Shown here: one piece after another, positions 12,401 through 24,754 of the stretch | Position numbering within the stretch: position 1 is the first letter of the stretch | Layout of the letters: every line of letters starts with the position of its first letter | Assembly (NCBI GenBank): GCA_015179045.1 | Contig: WHUZ01000006.1 | Coordinates: 930,001-994,000, forward strand | DNA: 64,000 nt | DNA from: Kalaharituber pfeilii | Lineage: Eukaryota > Ascomycota > Pezizomycetes > Pezizales > Pezizaceae | Direction of reading: 5' to 3' | Translations under genes and position numbers: made by a program | Notes under the pieces: generated by a model | Told to the model about the DNA's origin: nothing | The model's database searches: none | Seen by the model: the letters and a program-made list of their open reading frames with translations, nothing else

Positions 12401-14222
12401 GAATGTGTGTTTGGTGGAGAGGGAGGCAGCTCCTGCCGCAGCAACAATTCCTGAAACACAATCTTCCAACAGCCTATCTACACAACAAAGCTCGTCGCCC
12501 AAGAAAAAGGGCTGGTTTTCGTCCCTGTCATCTTCCGATCAGGCGTCTAATCCACCTACTCCGGTCAAATACGATCCAGCAGCTAGATCTGGTAATCCAG
12601 CATACGATGCGTTGATAATACCACGCGATCAAGCTACACAGCTGTCTGGATTGCTGTACTTTGCGCGAGAAATCAACTGGCCACAGGTGCAAGTCCTTTC
12701 GCAGACACTGGTGGATAATTTAATAAATTATGTGCAGACCCATCACACTCAATATGGATATAACCCGCCGACTATATCGACTAACACGTTCGAGAACACT
12801 TCTGGGTTGATCACACCAAGCGCTGAAACCCCATTGACGACTATGGCTGCGAGTTCGGACGGAGGACCACTTGCGACTGTAGCTGCGGCTTTAGGAAATG
12901 CGGGGAGCTACTTTACGACTTCATCACTGCGCCCGCGAAGGCTACGAGCGCTGTCATCTAGATCATCACTGCGTTCCAGAAGTAGTACTATGCTTCTGCG
13001 GAGGAAGGAGTCGACGCATGCATTGATGAGGAATAATACCATGGGCAGTGGAGGTTGGTTAAGCAGGAGCTGGTTTACCGGACTGGTTTTGCCTGGAGAG
13101 AGCATGATCCATTTGCTCATCAGCGCACTACTAGAAAATGACTTGTACGTCGGCGAGAAAGTTGGTTGGGAAGCAGAGCTTTACGGAGGTTTTCTGCTTG
13201 AAATTGGATCTCCAGACGGGGAGAAGGGGATGTGGTGGAGCAGCTTTTGTGTAGTGGCAAAGGTGCTGGGAGGGTATCGTGGGGGGAAGGAGTGTATGGG
13301 GTGGATGGGGCTTGAGAAAGGGGTGAAAGTATTGACGTCTAGGTCGAATGAGGAAGATGAAGATGCGCCGTTTGGGGAAGACGTGAGCGGGTGGGTTGCA
13401 ATTCACACGAAGACGCCTAGTGAGGAGGGACTTGAGCAAGATGCTCCGACGGTGGAGAGGGTGGATAAGCCGCGGGAAGTGGCACGCATGAGTTGTATTT
13501 TAGGCAGGGGGTGGAAAGAAGGTGTCGCGGTGTTGGGAAGCGACTTTGAAATCCCGTCATTGAATGATGAGGACGCGACTGAGACCGACATTGAGCTTGA
13601 GGGGTTGATATTCACTAGGTCGGCGCCAGAGAGCTTTATGAGCGACGAGGAGGAAAGGCATGAGGATGAATATGATGAGGAGTCTAGGGTTGCGATGTAC
13701 GATGTTGGCGTATCGTTCTTAGTCACGGAAAGGTTTCAAGGCGAGCTGGCTGTTGCTCCGACGGAGAGGGGAAGGTCGGCATCACCAGTAGCGGCGAATC
13801 GGCAACCGCAGGAGGGCGCAGATGTTCATATAAGGAGGATCGTGTTCCATCTGTCGTATGACGTGACTTTCATCACTGCACATCCGTGCATCTCAACACA
13901 AGGAAAGTACCATCCACTTCACAAATCACACCTGTACACCATCCACGCCCCTGCTTCGCTTCCTGGCCTACCGGCGCCGCAGTCGCCCATTGCAGGGCCT
14001 GGAGCAACGAATTTGGAAACAGCGCAGCTGGCGAGAAGGGCGAGTATCATGGTTGTGGATGCTACAGGCGCTGGGGCGGAAGGAGAGGTGTTTGCAAGAG
14101 CGTGGTGCTGTGATAGGGGAGTGAAGGCCGCGCTCATGGGGAGAGCGGGGAGGGGGTGTTTGGCGTGTGCGGTGAGGGAGGCTGGAGGACTGGGTGTGGG
14201 TGTGGTGGTGTGGATGACATAA
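9438..14222 (+). CDS. Large conserved-type fungal protein of unknown function
   Basis: I predict two exons, 9438..9725 and 10863..14222, giving 1215 aa. Exon 1 starts at an ATG and ends at TCG before a perfect GTAAGT donor in phase 0. Exon 2 begins after TTGCAG in the same phase, preceded by a long pyrimidine tract. The resulting intron is 1137 nt, unusually long for this window. If the intron is wrong, the fallback start is ATG 10884. Visible features are a basic Ser-rich N-terminus, a Pro/Ser-rich disordered segment (about 100-190), a conserved-looking helical region around 450-560 with many Trp residues, a second block near 676, a strongly hydrophobic block around 828-877, and acidic patches. 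I do not recognise a named domain and assign no function. Confidence 0.75.
10739..10812. repeat. CT microsatellite followed by poly-C inside the first intron
   Basis: A (CT)n run at about 10739-10763 is followed by pyrimidine-rich sequence and a C tract near 10795-10810. It sits 50-120 bases before the proposed acceptor at 10862, where it may act as an extended polypyrimidine tract. Confidence 0.85.
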
Positions 14223-15473
14223 AAGCTCCTTGATGGAGATGAGTGGGAGTGGGGAGTAGCCGTAATGTGATAATGGAATATGTGATGTTGCAAGACGGGG
14301 CGCGAAGGGTAGGGGTGTATTTTTCAGTTTGTTGCTTATTAATTTTCGGTCCTTTTGTTTTCGTTTTTTTAAATACTATTCATTGTATGTTTTTCTTTAC
14401 TCTCTTATTGTTATTTCTGTTCGCCATTGCGTACTTGTTCAATTATGTACCAAAGTTCCTTTTTTTGGGTTTCCGCAGCGTTTTGTGGGTTGTCAGTCGA
14501 GGCCATTTTCTTCTTTTCCTTTACTTTCCCATTAATATTACGCGTCATTGGTGCTTTTATTAGCATTATTTGTGTTTTTTATTTCATTTCGTTTTATTTT
14601 CATTTGTGACTCTGTGATTCTGATTGTTTCTGTCAAGCATTTCTTTTTCAACGATTACTTTTGGACAGAGCATAGCGGTAGTTATTTTTTTTATTTTATT
14701 TTTTTTTGGTATGCACAATTGGTCAAGTTAATGCCAACGAGATGAAAACGGTGCTTTTCGGTTCTTAATGGGGGTCGATTTTGAATATATACGTAACAGA
14801 ACTAACAAGCAAGATATAGGTACATATGTATACTTACTCATGATATCCTGGCGAGCCTGGAGTGGGTTGAGGTTTGGGGTGGGGTGGGGTTGGGGTTGGT
14901 GGGTGCTAAAGAATTTTTTTTTATCATAAAAAAAATGCGTATTTTTCTACACTACTTGGTACTTCGTGTACCGAACAGTGGCATGAAGTCTATTTATCTT
15001 TACAAAAGGTTATGTACTTGACCTTGGAATGATGGCAGTTTAAGTCAAGTACTAAGTAGGTATTGTACTTGATGTATAGGTAGTATGTATCACTTGTAGA
15101 ATCAACTACCTGAAGTAGTAGTATAAGAAGCTTAAGGGTGTGGAAGAGCTTGGTGGTATGCACAGAGTTTCAGGGTAATGTAAGTGTGTGTGAACGGTGG
15201 GTTTTGATAAGTAAGAAAGTTAATCGAAATGTTAACGAACAGACTTTTGCTTATATAGTAAGTGAATCAAAAGACATATGATAAGTGTATATAAATAAAT
15301 AATCCTTCCCCCTTGGAAGAAAAAAATTAAAAAAAGCCGTTAATGAAATTATGGTAAGATGAGGAGATAAAGTAAAGATATAAAAAAATAGTGGGATATA
15401 GCCTAAGGGATTAACATATTAATTGCCAAAAAGAAGGAAAAGGAAGAAAATGAATAATATCAGCCTACACATC
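14223..15473. other. Convergent 3' intergenic region
   Basis: This lies between two converging genes and is T-rich over 14330-14730, consistent with 3' UTR and termination sequence. A G-rich run of GGGGTT-like units sits near 14868-14902. Beyond chance open frames, I see no gene. Confidence 0.55.
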
Positions 15474-17372
15474 TTAGACCGTTACCAAGCTCACACTCAC
15501 ATCGTCCAGAAACACCAATCGATCCACCCCTCCACCTTCACACTCCACCCTCCACACCAGCTGCACTTGGGTTTCCTCCGCGCCCCCACCTGTCAACAGT
15601 CCTTCCACGGCCCTCCATACTCCGTTCTCCTCGAGCAGCCGTTTCCCCACTACCACTTCTGGCGTCCCCCATGGTCCACTAGCCTCCCGTCTTACAAGCA
15701 TCACGGCTATGCTACATCTCGCTTGCTTGCCCCCCGCTACTGGAGTTGGCACCCTCACGAACGCGGTGAGCTTGTACTCGTTTTCGGGGCAGAGGGGACC
15801 AAGTTTTGTTGCGACCTCGAAGGCACCGAACGTGGGAGCATTTGAAAAGAGACGGAAGCGGAGGTTGTAGGGGCCGGAGTGGGTGGGATGGAGGGGCGTG
15901 GTGGTGGAGAGGCTTAGGGTAGAGAAGGGGGGAATGGTGAGGACGGTGAAGGGGTTGGGGGACGGCGGGTCGAATGTGGTGTTGAGTGGAGTGGGGGAGT
16001 GGGGACAAAGTGAGGGGGAGGGGGAGGGGGAAGTTGACGTATGGGAGGATGGCGTTGGGGTTGAGATGGGTAAATCGTCTTGTTCTATAGTTGAAGTGCT
16101 GATGGATGTCCAGGTGGGGATGTCACTGATTGTAGTAACACTGTTGGACTCAATGCTGCTACTAGTAATTTCAACCACTGGGGTAAACGTGTTGGGAAGT
16201 GTCGTAGCGTTTATCTCACTCTCGGTAGTGGTTTTCATCTGCACTTGAGTTTCCGTATCTATACTCGAGGCAAGGCTTGTCTCAGCTGATGGCAGCAAAC
16301 TGGTATCGTTGTATTCAGCAGACGCTGTGACAGTTGTAAGTACCTCTGTCGTTGATACCGGCATCTGAACTGACTTCGTAACAGTGTAAGTGACCGTTTC
16401 CAGGGTTGTACTCTGGTTAGTTACTCTGGTACTGCAGTTGGCAGGGTCATAGACCGTCGCTGTCGTGGCATTATTTGTGGGCGGAGCTGTGAATATGATC
16501 GTCTGGCTGAGGGTTACAGTGGCTGGTGAAGGATCGCTACAAATTATAGATGCAGAGTAAGTGAATGTTTAGTCTCGAACCCTCCAATTTCCAAGTCTTG
16601 AGCACGGATATAGGAGTTACCCACGTCACCGGCACTATCATCGTAGCCTCCTCACTTCGCATCTGAGTACTTGTGGTAGTCATGGTAATCGCACTGTCCG
16701 TAGCAAACCTCCTTGTCTCACTTATCACTCTTGTGATAAGCACTGTAGTTGGCACAGTCAAGCGGGTCGTACTTATCTTGGTAGACCTCAAAGTTATAGT
16801 CTTCGTACTGACGACCGTGGTCCTGGGGACGTAAACATACTTTGTCTTTGTCGATGTCTTTGTCTTGGTCGCAATCGAGGCCCGCTCTTTCCACACCGTT
16901 AGAGTGATACTCTGATGTTTCGTCAAGGGGTCATTGATGCGTTTTGTAACAGTGGTTGTCTTCGTATTCTGTTCAGTAGTGGTAACTGGTACTGTAGTCG
17001 TCGTTGTCACAGTTCTGGTCGCCTTGTGCGTTCTGCTCATCGCATTCCCACATCGTCAGCATCTCTGTAACTAGAATCGCAACAAAACCACCTCACTCAC
17101 CTCCACTTCGTCTGTATTTTGACACTCCATCGCGTCACTATCTTAGTGACGCCGTTGCACACCTCTCGCCCATGACTCCTTTTGGAGCCGTATACATCTC
17201 GATCATGCTGGGCGTCACTGTTATCTGGATCCCACTTCCATCTGTCCGTTGACCACCCTATTCCCCTGTGATTCTGGCCTCTATCTCCAGCGCCTCCTGC
17301 ATCGGCAGCTACGGAGGCGGCTGCCCAGACGAGCGTAACGAAAGTCACCAGCAGCGTACAGTGAAATTGCAT
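15474..17372 (-). CDS. Secreted Thr/Ser-rich protein with carbohydrate-binding-like C-terminal domain
   Basis: I model three exons giving about 590 aa: 17372..17101, 17032..16581 and 16522..15474. Intron 1 (68 nt) has donor GTGAGT, branch CTGAC and acceptor GAGCAG, and its phase matches exactly. Intron 2 (58 nt, donor GTTCGA, acceptor CACCAG) preserves frame, but its donor is weak; GTGAGG further upstream is an alternative. The protein starts with a clear signal peptide (FHCTLLVTFVTLVWAAASVA, residues 3-22). The middle is Thr/Ser-rich with VTTTTT-type runs, then comes a Pro/Ser linker. The last about 150 residues resemble a beta-sandwich carbohydrate-binding module (pattern YKLTAFVR, Cys, Trp, and FLDDVSVSL at the end). 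A cell-wall or extracellular role is inferred. No GPI signal is visible. Confidence 0.72.
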
Positions 17373-19773
17373 TATGAAAAATGTGGTACCCAGCGCAAAC
17401 AACCAAGCTTCAGTATGAAAGAGACTAACTGCAAAAAAGAAAGAATGGCCGCAAAAAAGCGTGCCCGAGAGAGTGCGTATCGTTACCAATGCCTGCAACG
17501 TTTGCGTTCATTGAACTGAGAGGCAGGGATTCCAACTTGTTGCGCTTTATACCTGCTGCTCTGAAAGCAATTACTTTGGGCTCTTTCTGCTCCAACCCAG
17601 GAGTGGCCCTTTGGGCATTGTATGGCCATAACGCTCTTCTTTGCCACATACATGCTCGATAAAGTCTCACCTTTGGGTAAGTTACACCAACTGTGCTCAG
17701 GGTAACTCGATTCCTATGGCGCGGTCAGAGAACGCGGGCGAAACATGGGGATGTATCAAAGAGGCTTCCTGCATATCCACAAATAAACAATGCTTACATC
17801 TCGGCCCCAGGCATATACGTACCACTAGGCCTTACGCGTGATCGGCCCCTTGACCTCCCAGCCTTGAGCTACCGGGAAACTGCATTTGGTGAAGGCGAAT
17901 GGCATTCCAGCTTCGAATTCGACTTTATTGACAACTGCCGCCTAAGGTGACTGTAGAAACGCTCGGGCCTTAACATATGAGGATCAGCGGTAAACTCATT
18001 GCTGCGGCTCCAGGTACTGTTGGCACCCGTCGGAGGCGGTTTATATCAAGTTTTGTTTCGTTTTAAGTCAGTGGTGTGATAGTGAATGAAAGGTAAATAG
18101 CTTTATTCTAGATCACTGTGGTCTGCACGGAATTGAGGGAGTCATAGTATGGTCAAGGGAATCAGGGCAATGCATGGACCCTTTTAAGAGATGTCCCCTG
18201 GTTCCTAACTGCATTACTTGCGGATGCCTAGCGGATCAATAATGCCCAAACTTTGAACTCGAATAGTCTCAGCCGGCGTGAGACAGGTTTGTGCCTTCAC
18301 ACAGGCAATGCAACTCAATTGTACGATGTTCATACAATAGCACCCAAGCTCTGATATTGCTATTTGGTAGAACGGTCCCATTTTGTGAGACACGCACACT
18401 TATGCACAGCCATTGCCCCTCTCTAGGAAGATCTATCTACTTTTGCTGACTATTACGTGGAGCCGTGGCTGTAGATGATCTATGGACTGTACATGTTCAC
18501 ACCAAGATTCGTAGTTTAACACCATATTCCAAAAGCCATCTGTAAATTGGATCTTACGACTGACCGTACTATGATCTGAATAAGATTGCTCTAGGTTTAT
18601 AGCTAAAGTAGGAACTTGGTGACTCGTGAATTACAGTCACTGGGATCTGAGCACCTCGCAGCGACAGAGTTGACATGAACAAAAATTGACATATCTCACC
18701 AACAAGAGACCCAATTGACCTACAACTTGATCTAATAATAGTATAGATGATGCTGAATATATCACAATACAGCAATAGAGTAGTGGAAGCATTTTGGTAT
18801 TCAATAGCTAGAGTCTCTTATTGAAGCCTATAGATCCAGCACTTATATATCATATGATTTTGATGAACTATAATTTTTCCTACTACAATTAGAGAGCCAA
18901 TGGGGCTTTTGTTAATAGTCTGGTCACGAGAACAGCTTTTTTCTATGATAGACATGACTGCAAACTTTATGGTTTTGATTGTAGAAGAGCCATTGAGGAC
19001 CTCCACCTATTTGTGAAAAAATGAACTTTGAGGAATGCCAAGACTGCCATTTTCCCATACAAAATGGCTATTTTGACGCTTAAAAGTGGTATCTGAAAAT
19101 AGCTTACCACAACGCCCGGTAAAAAATAATAAAAATATGTGGTAGAGTTTATTGATCAAGTATTTTCATAGTAGAAACTATTGACCTCCAAAAAAATTTC
19201 CTGCAAGAGAATTGCTCTTTTGAAAAGTGTAACTTTTGTCCAAAAACGCATTATCTACTTCTTTACTAAGCCTCTAGATTAGCTACCATTGTTACTGCAA
19301 CTATCGCCTTATGCAAAACAACAGCAAACATAACTCTACAACTTGCAGGTATAAATGTTGAAATTCATCTGCTGGTTGTGGAGATATGAGCGTTGGAATC
19401 TCTTCTGGTACAAATTCGAGGTGCCAAGAAAATATGTTTTACCAAGACTTTTGTCCAGTGACTGTCCTTGGTTGGTCTAACGTACGATAACTCTCACTAA
19501 CATGAAGGCATTCTTACAGCTCACGTTGACCAGGTCTTGAGGATGCCTTCGAGGATGCGTTATTTCAGCGTAGCGAGAATCAACACATGGTGCTATCACC
19601 TGGTCTCTTATCCCTCGTTTTATTCCATGAACCCAAATTTGCTCAAGCATAATATCACATATGTAGCTATCAACAAAGTACTTTACTAAGAAAGAAAGGT
19701 GACGCGAGCGCTCGGTAGTATGACCGCTAGTGATACCGTTTGTTTAATTTGGTTACAGCTTTTGTATCAATTC
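17373..19773. other. Gene-poor stretch
   Basis: Upstream of the secreted-protein gene I see no convincing gene over 2.4 kb. The AT-rich part from about 18.8 kb looks like degraded repeat sequence, but I could not assign it to a family. Confidence 0.45.
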
Positions 19774-19866
19774 GGGCAAGTGGTCTAGGGGTATGATTTC
19801 TCATTCGCATTAACTTGCGCAACAAAAACTTTGAGAAGGTCCGGGGTTCAATTCCCCGCTTGTCCA
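19774..19866 (+). tRNA. tRNA-Ala(CGC) with a 20-nt intron
   Basis: The acceptor arms GGGCAAG and CTTGTCC pair fully. The D-arm region is TGGTCTAGGGGTATGATT, the anticodon stem TCTCA/TGAGA, and the T-arm CCGGGGTTCAATTCCCCG contains the internal B box. The anticodon loop starts TT-CGC-A, so the anticodon is at 19806..19808. An intron of about 20 nt (19810..19829) follows position 37 and contains TTGCGC, which can pair with the anticodon as is typical of nuclear tRNA introns. Anticodon CGC reads Ala GCG codons. The exact intron boundary could shift by a base. Confidence 0.9.
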
Positions 19867-19869
19867 AAA

Positions 19870-19874
19870 TTTTT
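19870..19874 (+). terminator. RNA polymerase III terminator
   Basis: A run of five T residues starts four bases after the last paired base of the tRNA acceptor stem. Confidence 0.8.
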
Positions 19875-20764
19875 GATTTTTATAGCCATAGATTAATTCT
19901 CCTATGTTGGAAATCAGTCCAGTTTGATATTATACGAGACTGATCATGCTTATTTCAGCGGAGAAAAGCAGATTAAGAATCAATGTTAGCATGCGGTAGG
20001 GGGATATTCCGCAACCGCAAAACGTGAGCAGAAAAAGGCACTTCAATCAAAAAGCTAGATCACATTAGAGCAAAATCTATGGTATTCATGTAACGCATAG
20101 CCTCTTGAGACACTATGTAACGTATGATGCTATGAAGAGGCCTTGGCCCGCTTAGTTAGCCTCTGCCCACGGGCAAACTTAGCTAGCTACAATTTGTACT
20201 AGATAGATCCACATATAGTCCGTATCCACATATGTATATAGTACTGTGCACATATAAATATCATTATACACCAAGAATGTAATCAAGCATCAACTTCTTC
20301 ATAACTTCTTTATCATAGTTAAATGAATTTGTACTTAATCTAATGTATACAGCATATGTAAAAATACTACTGTATAAGGAGTAGTTTAGTATATTAGTTC
20401 TATACTTATGCTAATGTTCATGTATAAAGTAAGGTCTGTATTAATTTCAAAGTTTCTGTAGGCTTGCTTCTCAGATAAATAGTTATCTTTACAGCCTAGA
20501 TACTATTAACAATACTGCTGGGTGTTTGCCTTCAAGCATTGGGAGCTTCTGCTGTAACGGTGGTAAACGTAGAGAGTTACCGTCCGCCAGGCCAAAAGGA
20601 CACTTAACTAGCGATACTCGCTAGTCCTCTACGTAGCTCATATAGCACCTACGCGATGCATCCACCGACCGCCCCACCTACGGTTGCGGTGAGCCCGTAA
20701 CATCTACCTAGAAGCCTTACTATAGCAAATAGCTGGAAGTAGAGTTACATGATCTAAAAGAAGC
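19875..20764. other. AT-rich sequence without a gene
   Basis: No coding region is visible. A short GC-richer patch at about 20557-20700 looks like part of a repeat, but I cannot assign it. Confidence 0.4.
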
Positions 20765-20945
20765 CGACAAGTTAGATACTATTAATGAGCACATTAGATA
20801 CTGCTAAGACGACCTTAGACACTGCTAACTAGACCTTAGACGCACGCTGCTAACTACACCTCAAGCGCTGCTAACCACACCTCAGATACTGTTGATTACC
20901 AGATTAGATGTTGCTGAAGAATAGGTTAAACACTATTGGTATATA
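20765..20945. repeat. Degenerate ~22-bp tandem repeat
   Basis: Units resembling TTAGAYACTGCTAACTACACC are repeated about seven or eight times with drift. A T22 run (20949..20970) follows, and one more unit-like copy lies just beyond it (20971-20998). Confidence 0.6.
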
Positions 20946-21523
20946 GCCTTTTTTTTTTTTTTTTTTTTTTAATACTGTTGATGAACAAGTTAGACACCTT
21001 TAATGGTGCCGCCAGCTGTTATGACTATTCACTGACTTTACACCAAGGGGTAGAACTACTAGTGACTGCTAGTAGTATGTTCAGGATATAGAAGTATCCA
21101 GTAGCTGTCCAGCTGCTGGTACCAGGTCGCCGGTCACCTACAGCTTAGTAACCCGGTCTAGGTTTATTTCTTAGGTTTATGACATGCTTGCTAGTAGCTT
21201 ACTCATACTGCGTATGTTACACTACTAGATAAATCCTTCCATGTGCCCTAAGTCCATAGCGTCCATGTACTATGGTGACTATGAACCATAGTAATAGATT
21301 CAGTGATGGTGGGCACGTACTATAGCTAGTAAGTCTGGGTCTGGTTACGAAATTTATATTATACCTGAGACTTGGATCTAAGAGGGCCAAGATAGCAGCT
21401 TCGGGGTAGTATGATACCAAGTCTACGAAGACGGCTTTAGCACTATCTTACTAGGAGGGTTGCTTAGATTCAAATTAGCCGACTAAAAAATACATAAGAA
21501 TCAAGACCCTCGCTGCGCTCTGT

Positions 21524-21591
21524 TTGTTATTATTTTACGTCCCCGACGGTACCTGCTGCTTGTTATTATTTAATGTCCCCGACGGTGCCTG
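21524..21591. repeat. Two 32-bp direct repeats
   Basis: Copies at 21524..21555 and 21560..21591 share TTGTTATTATTT and TCCCCGACGGT. They lie downstream of the LINE coding remnant on the minus strand, so they probably belong to that element's 3' untranslated part. Confidence 0.8.
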
Positions 21592-21774
21592 GCTATTGCA
21601 CTTTTCCGGGACTGTACGCGATATAGGACTTACATAGGAAACGGGGTTACCCCCTCTAGGAAAGAAAAGCAGGAACAAAAACAAAAACAAAGAAAGAAAG
21701 AAAGAAATCCCACCAGCAATCCTTCCATCGTCCCCTTCCTCCTCTTCCACCCACCTACCCTTGGCCCTGCTTCC

Positions 21775-22310
21775 CAAAGTTGGCAGGCCGAATCCGCTCT
21801 GCTGCCCTCATGCAGAAATTCTGCGTCCTAAGCCACTCTTCTTTCCCAAACCAGATATCAAAACCCGTAGGTAACCCTGCCATGGCCACGTGCTACAAGC
21901 GGGGTTATGTGATTTAAAAAAAAAAAAAAAACCCGTAGGTACTACCCGCCCATTCCTACGCGTCCCATAAAGGCCTTCCTCTAGCCTCTCCCTCTTGAGC
22001 TTCCTGCATTTCCGCATGATATGGTCTCTCATCGCCGGCTTGTCCTTCCCACAGAGAGGGCATGCCACCCTCTTGCGAGAGATTTCCATAAATGCTCTCA
22101 CTCCTTTGTTAGTCCAATGCCGCAGCCCTAGACCCCATGCCTCTGCTCCTAAGTGCTTCGTAAACTCTGCTCTATCCCGTGCCCTGACTTCTGCCACCGT
22201 AAGTTGGCCGGGTATCCCCTGCATCCTCCATCCTGGTTCTACTACTGCCCTCTTGGCCTATTTGTCTGCTCTCGGCTTTTCGCAGCAAGAGGGTCTTGGC
22301 GTGAGATTAG
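21775..22310 (-). pseudogene. Fragment of a non-LTR retrotransposon ORF2 (RNase H end plus CCHC tail)
   Basis: Reading the minus strand, the remnant contains an RNase H-like ending with the pattern ADK-stop-AKRA. It is followed by CPLCGKDKPAMRDHIMRKC, a CX2CX8HX4C motif typical of the C-terminus of LINE ORF2 proteins. An in-frame stop breaks the RNase H part. A short poly(A) insertion (21874..21930) has split the C-terminal coding sequence; without it the frame continues. The RNase H suggests the Tad1/I group of LINEs (family knowledge). The reverse transcriptase itself is absent here. Confidence 0.6.
21874..21930 (+). mobile_element. Tail-only retroposon, family A, copy 1
   Basis: This is a 57-bp insertion: ACCCTGCCATGGCC, then a TACAAGCGGGGTTATGTGA-type sequence, then poly(A). 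It is flanked by an 11-bp target duplication, ACCCGTAGGTA, at 21863..21873 and 21931..21941. It interrupts the LINE remnant, so it is younger than that element. Confidence 0.85.
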
Positions 22311-23833
22311 GTCGGTGAGAGGACGTGATATGGCGATGTAGTGCTACAATTTTGGTTATTGAGTGTGTCATTCAGGGAAGACTTTGCCGAAGTGACAAAG
22401 CAATAGAAAAGTAGGGATACTAGTAGGATGATTATTAGATAGTTCCTATCAATTCTTCCAGTCCCTCTCAACTCCAATCAGGTCAGGTTGCTTTCAGCTA
22501 TATAAGCATGGCAGTGAAAATGATAGATTAGGATAGGATCTTGAAGAAAGAGGAACAGGAGGGATCTACTTCGAGTTTCTCAGTACTGTAGATCACTGTT
22601 TATACCCGGCCTGATTCATATTCCGGGTAGTGTTAGAGCGCTCTCAGTTTGGAAAATATAATATTCAAAAATTACTTCAGGTGACAAGCATCTCAATAAA
22701 ATTACAGGCCCAAGTACCAAACAACTCTGCCAATTACTCTTCAACTCTAAAATCGATGTCAGATACTAAGTTGGCTGATAAGGTTCAGCGCTTAGTAATA
22801 GCAGCTTGGCCTCATTGCATGGGACCGCCAACGCGCCTAGCGGAGTTTAGGAAAAAGGTTGGACTCCGCCAGGAGCGGTCAGCGTCTGGTTACGAGACTA
22901 ATGTATTCTCTAATCTTAACATAACTATACTTCGCGGCTAGTCATGAATAAACTTTCCCAGCAGTGAGTAATATGGAGATTATTTACACGAACTTGTGGG
23001 GCGATTTAGGTATTGCAAGGAGCCTGGGCTTGCTCTGATCAGAATACAATGGTATTCAAGAGACTCTTATTAGATAGCTTGCAGTACGAAACCTGGTCTC
23101 GTCAAACTCAAATACTCTGTGGGTGTCTGTCCAGCCTAGATGATCCTGCCTATTGCCTAGTATGCCCTCTTCGAGAGGTATGTAGAAACTCTGCGTTTTA
23201 CAAGCCCAATTAACTCCGACAAAAGTCCGGGTCCACTAAACCAATTGACACGAAGCGATCTGACGTTATTTTGCTGTCGAACTAGGTCTGACTAAGTGGC
23301 ACAAATTGACCAGACTGACATCGAACTGAAGCGTTGGCCTTGGCCAGGTTCGAGGGATTGGAGAGCGAGCCTCGAGGTGGCCGCAGGAGATTGCATACCC
23401 TATATGCTTAGTTCGAACGTTTCATGAGACTAAATATATCCTTGCCGTTGGCATGGAGGTGCTCACTGGTGACACCTGTTGACGGAATATACCAGAATTA
23501 GAGGCTGGTCTCATTAAGGATAGGACGTTGGCTACGAAGAATCAGAAACTTATTTTCATGAACGGCTGATTCTCTTGGAAACCACGGATGTTAGAAACCA
23601 TAGTTCCTATTAGAATCTTAGAACGCTGTATTCCAGCTTTTACCCTCAACAGACGAAGACCCCTTGAGTAGAACAATCAAACATATCTCAGGTTGAAATG
23701 AGAAACACGCTATGGAATTTTGCACGGGATACTCCCACATACTTAAATGAACTGGGTGCAATTGTCAAGTTTCTTGTTCCCAGAGTATTCTTGCATTGTT
23801 ATATATCAACGTGCTAGTTACACGGCTACATGT
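22311..23833. other. Repeat-like sequence with no gene
   Basis: This contains the dispersed core TCTGGTTACGAGACTAA at 22885..22901, preceded by a GCGGAGT/ACTCCGC hairpin (about 22840-22870). A similar hairpin-plus-core arrangement occurs near 62618-62690. No coding sequence is recognised. Confidence 0.45.
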
Positions 23834-23889
23834 GCCCTGCCATGGCGAACAGCTACAAGCAGGGTCACGTGAAAAAAAAAAAAAAAAAA
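23834..23889 (+). mobile_element. Tail-only retroposon, family A, copy 2
   Basis: This 56-bp insertion begins GCCCTGCCATGGCGAACAG and ends GGGTCACGTGA plus about 18 A. The 13-bp target duplications CACGGCTACATGT (23821..23833) and CACGGCCACATGT (23890..23902) differ at one base. Confidence 0.9.
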
Positions 23890-24467
23890 CACGGCCACAT
23901 GTATTGAATTTGGAAGCTATGTTATTACTTTGCATACTTCATGCTATTAGTTTCATGCAAACGCCTGTATGCGCTTTTTATGCAAGGAAGTTTTTTATAT
24001 TATGTATACTATACACAGTGAATCTCTCGGAGCATTTTTATGTTTAGCATCGCTTTGAAGGTGTACTTTAAATCTAAGTACGTCTATGTTAAGGGCTCAG
24101 ATTCGCGATCTATCATTTCATACTAACCTCGTAATTTTTGCCCATTGACCTCCAGAGTACGTACTTAAAAGTACTAACCTACCACCTACTTTCGTATATT
24201 GTATATTGAGCAAGTACTTACAGATTATGCATCTCAGCCATATGCAGAGTATATATGTTCTGGGCCACAGGCCTCCCATGAATTGCGAAATGTCTCTGTC
24301 CAGCCACTTTTTCTGACTAGATGTAGGTAGGGGCAAGCGACGCTAGCTATATTCTTGTATTTGAAGCCAATCTAGTATTACGTACAACCCATGCTCAGAT
24401 CCATGCAAGGACAGATTGAAACCGTTGGAAAACAGATTGATCGATACTTCTCACCTCTACCCACTGG
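23890..24467. other. AT-rich sequence with no gene
   Basis: Nothing beyond chance open frames is visible. Confidence 0.4.
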
Positions 24468-24566
24468 TATTGCCTCCTACTGCCTCACCTCACATCTCCT
24501 CGCCTCACCTCATATCGCCTCGCCCCGCATTGCCTCGCGTCACATCGGCTCGCTTCACACTCACGT
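24468..24566. repeat. Degenerate CCTCAC/CCTCGC tandem repeat
   Basis: About 100 bp consist of repeated TGCCTC, CACCTCA and CATCGCCTCG-like units. The open frame across it is only a repeat translation. Confidence 0.7.
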
Positions 24567-24754
24567 ATTTTCAAATTGACGACAATGTCCGATCACTCCT
24601 ACGTGCCCGTGAAATCATTGCTGCTATGCCAGCTGCATATTTGAAAAGGCCAGAGAAGGGGGAAAGCTATGGGCTAAACCGAGTGCTGCGAGACCCCAAT
24701 TACAAGCTTATGCATTTTCTCAAGGCTTCTTAATTCCGATAGCACGTGGCTCCA

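Noticed and set aside
14868..14902. GGGGTT-rich run considered as a telomeric repeat
   Set aside because: Too short and irregular, internal to the window, and not the fungal TTAGGG unit.
22885..22901. Repeat core considered as a tRNA fragment
   Set aside because: No cloverleaf or Pol III boxes can be built around it.
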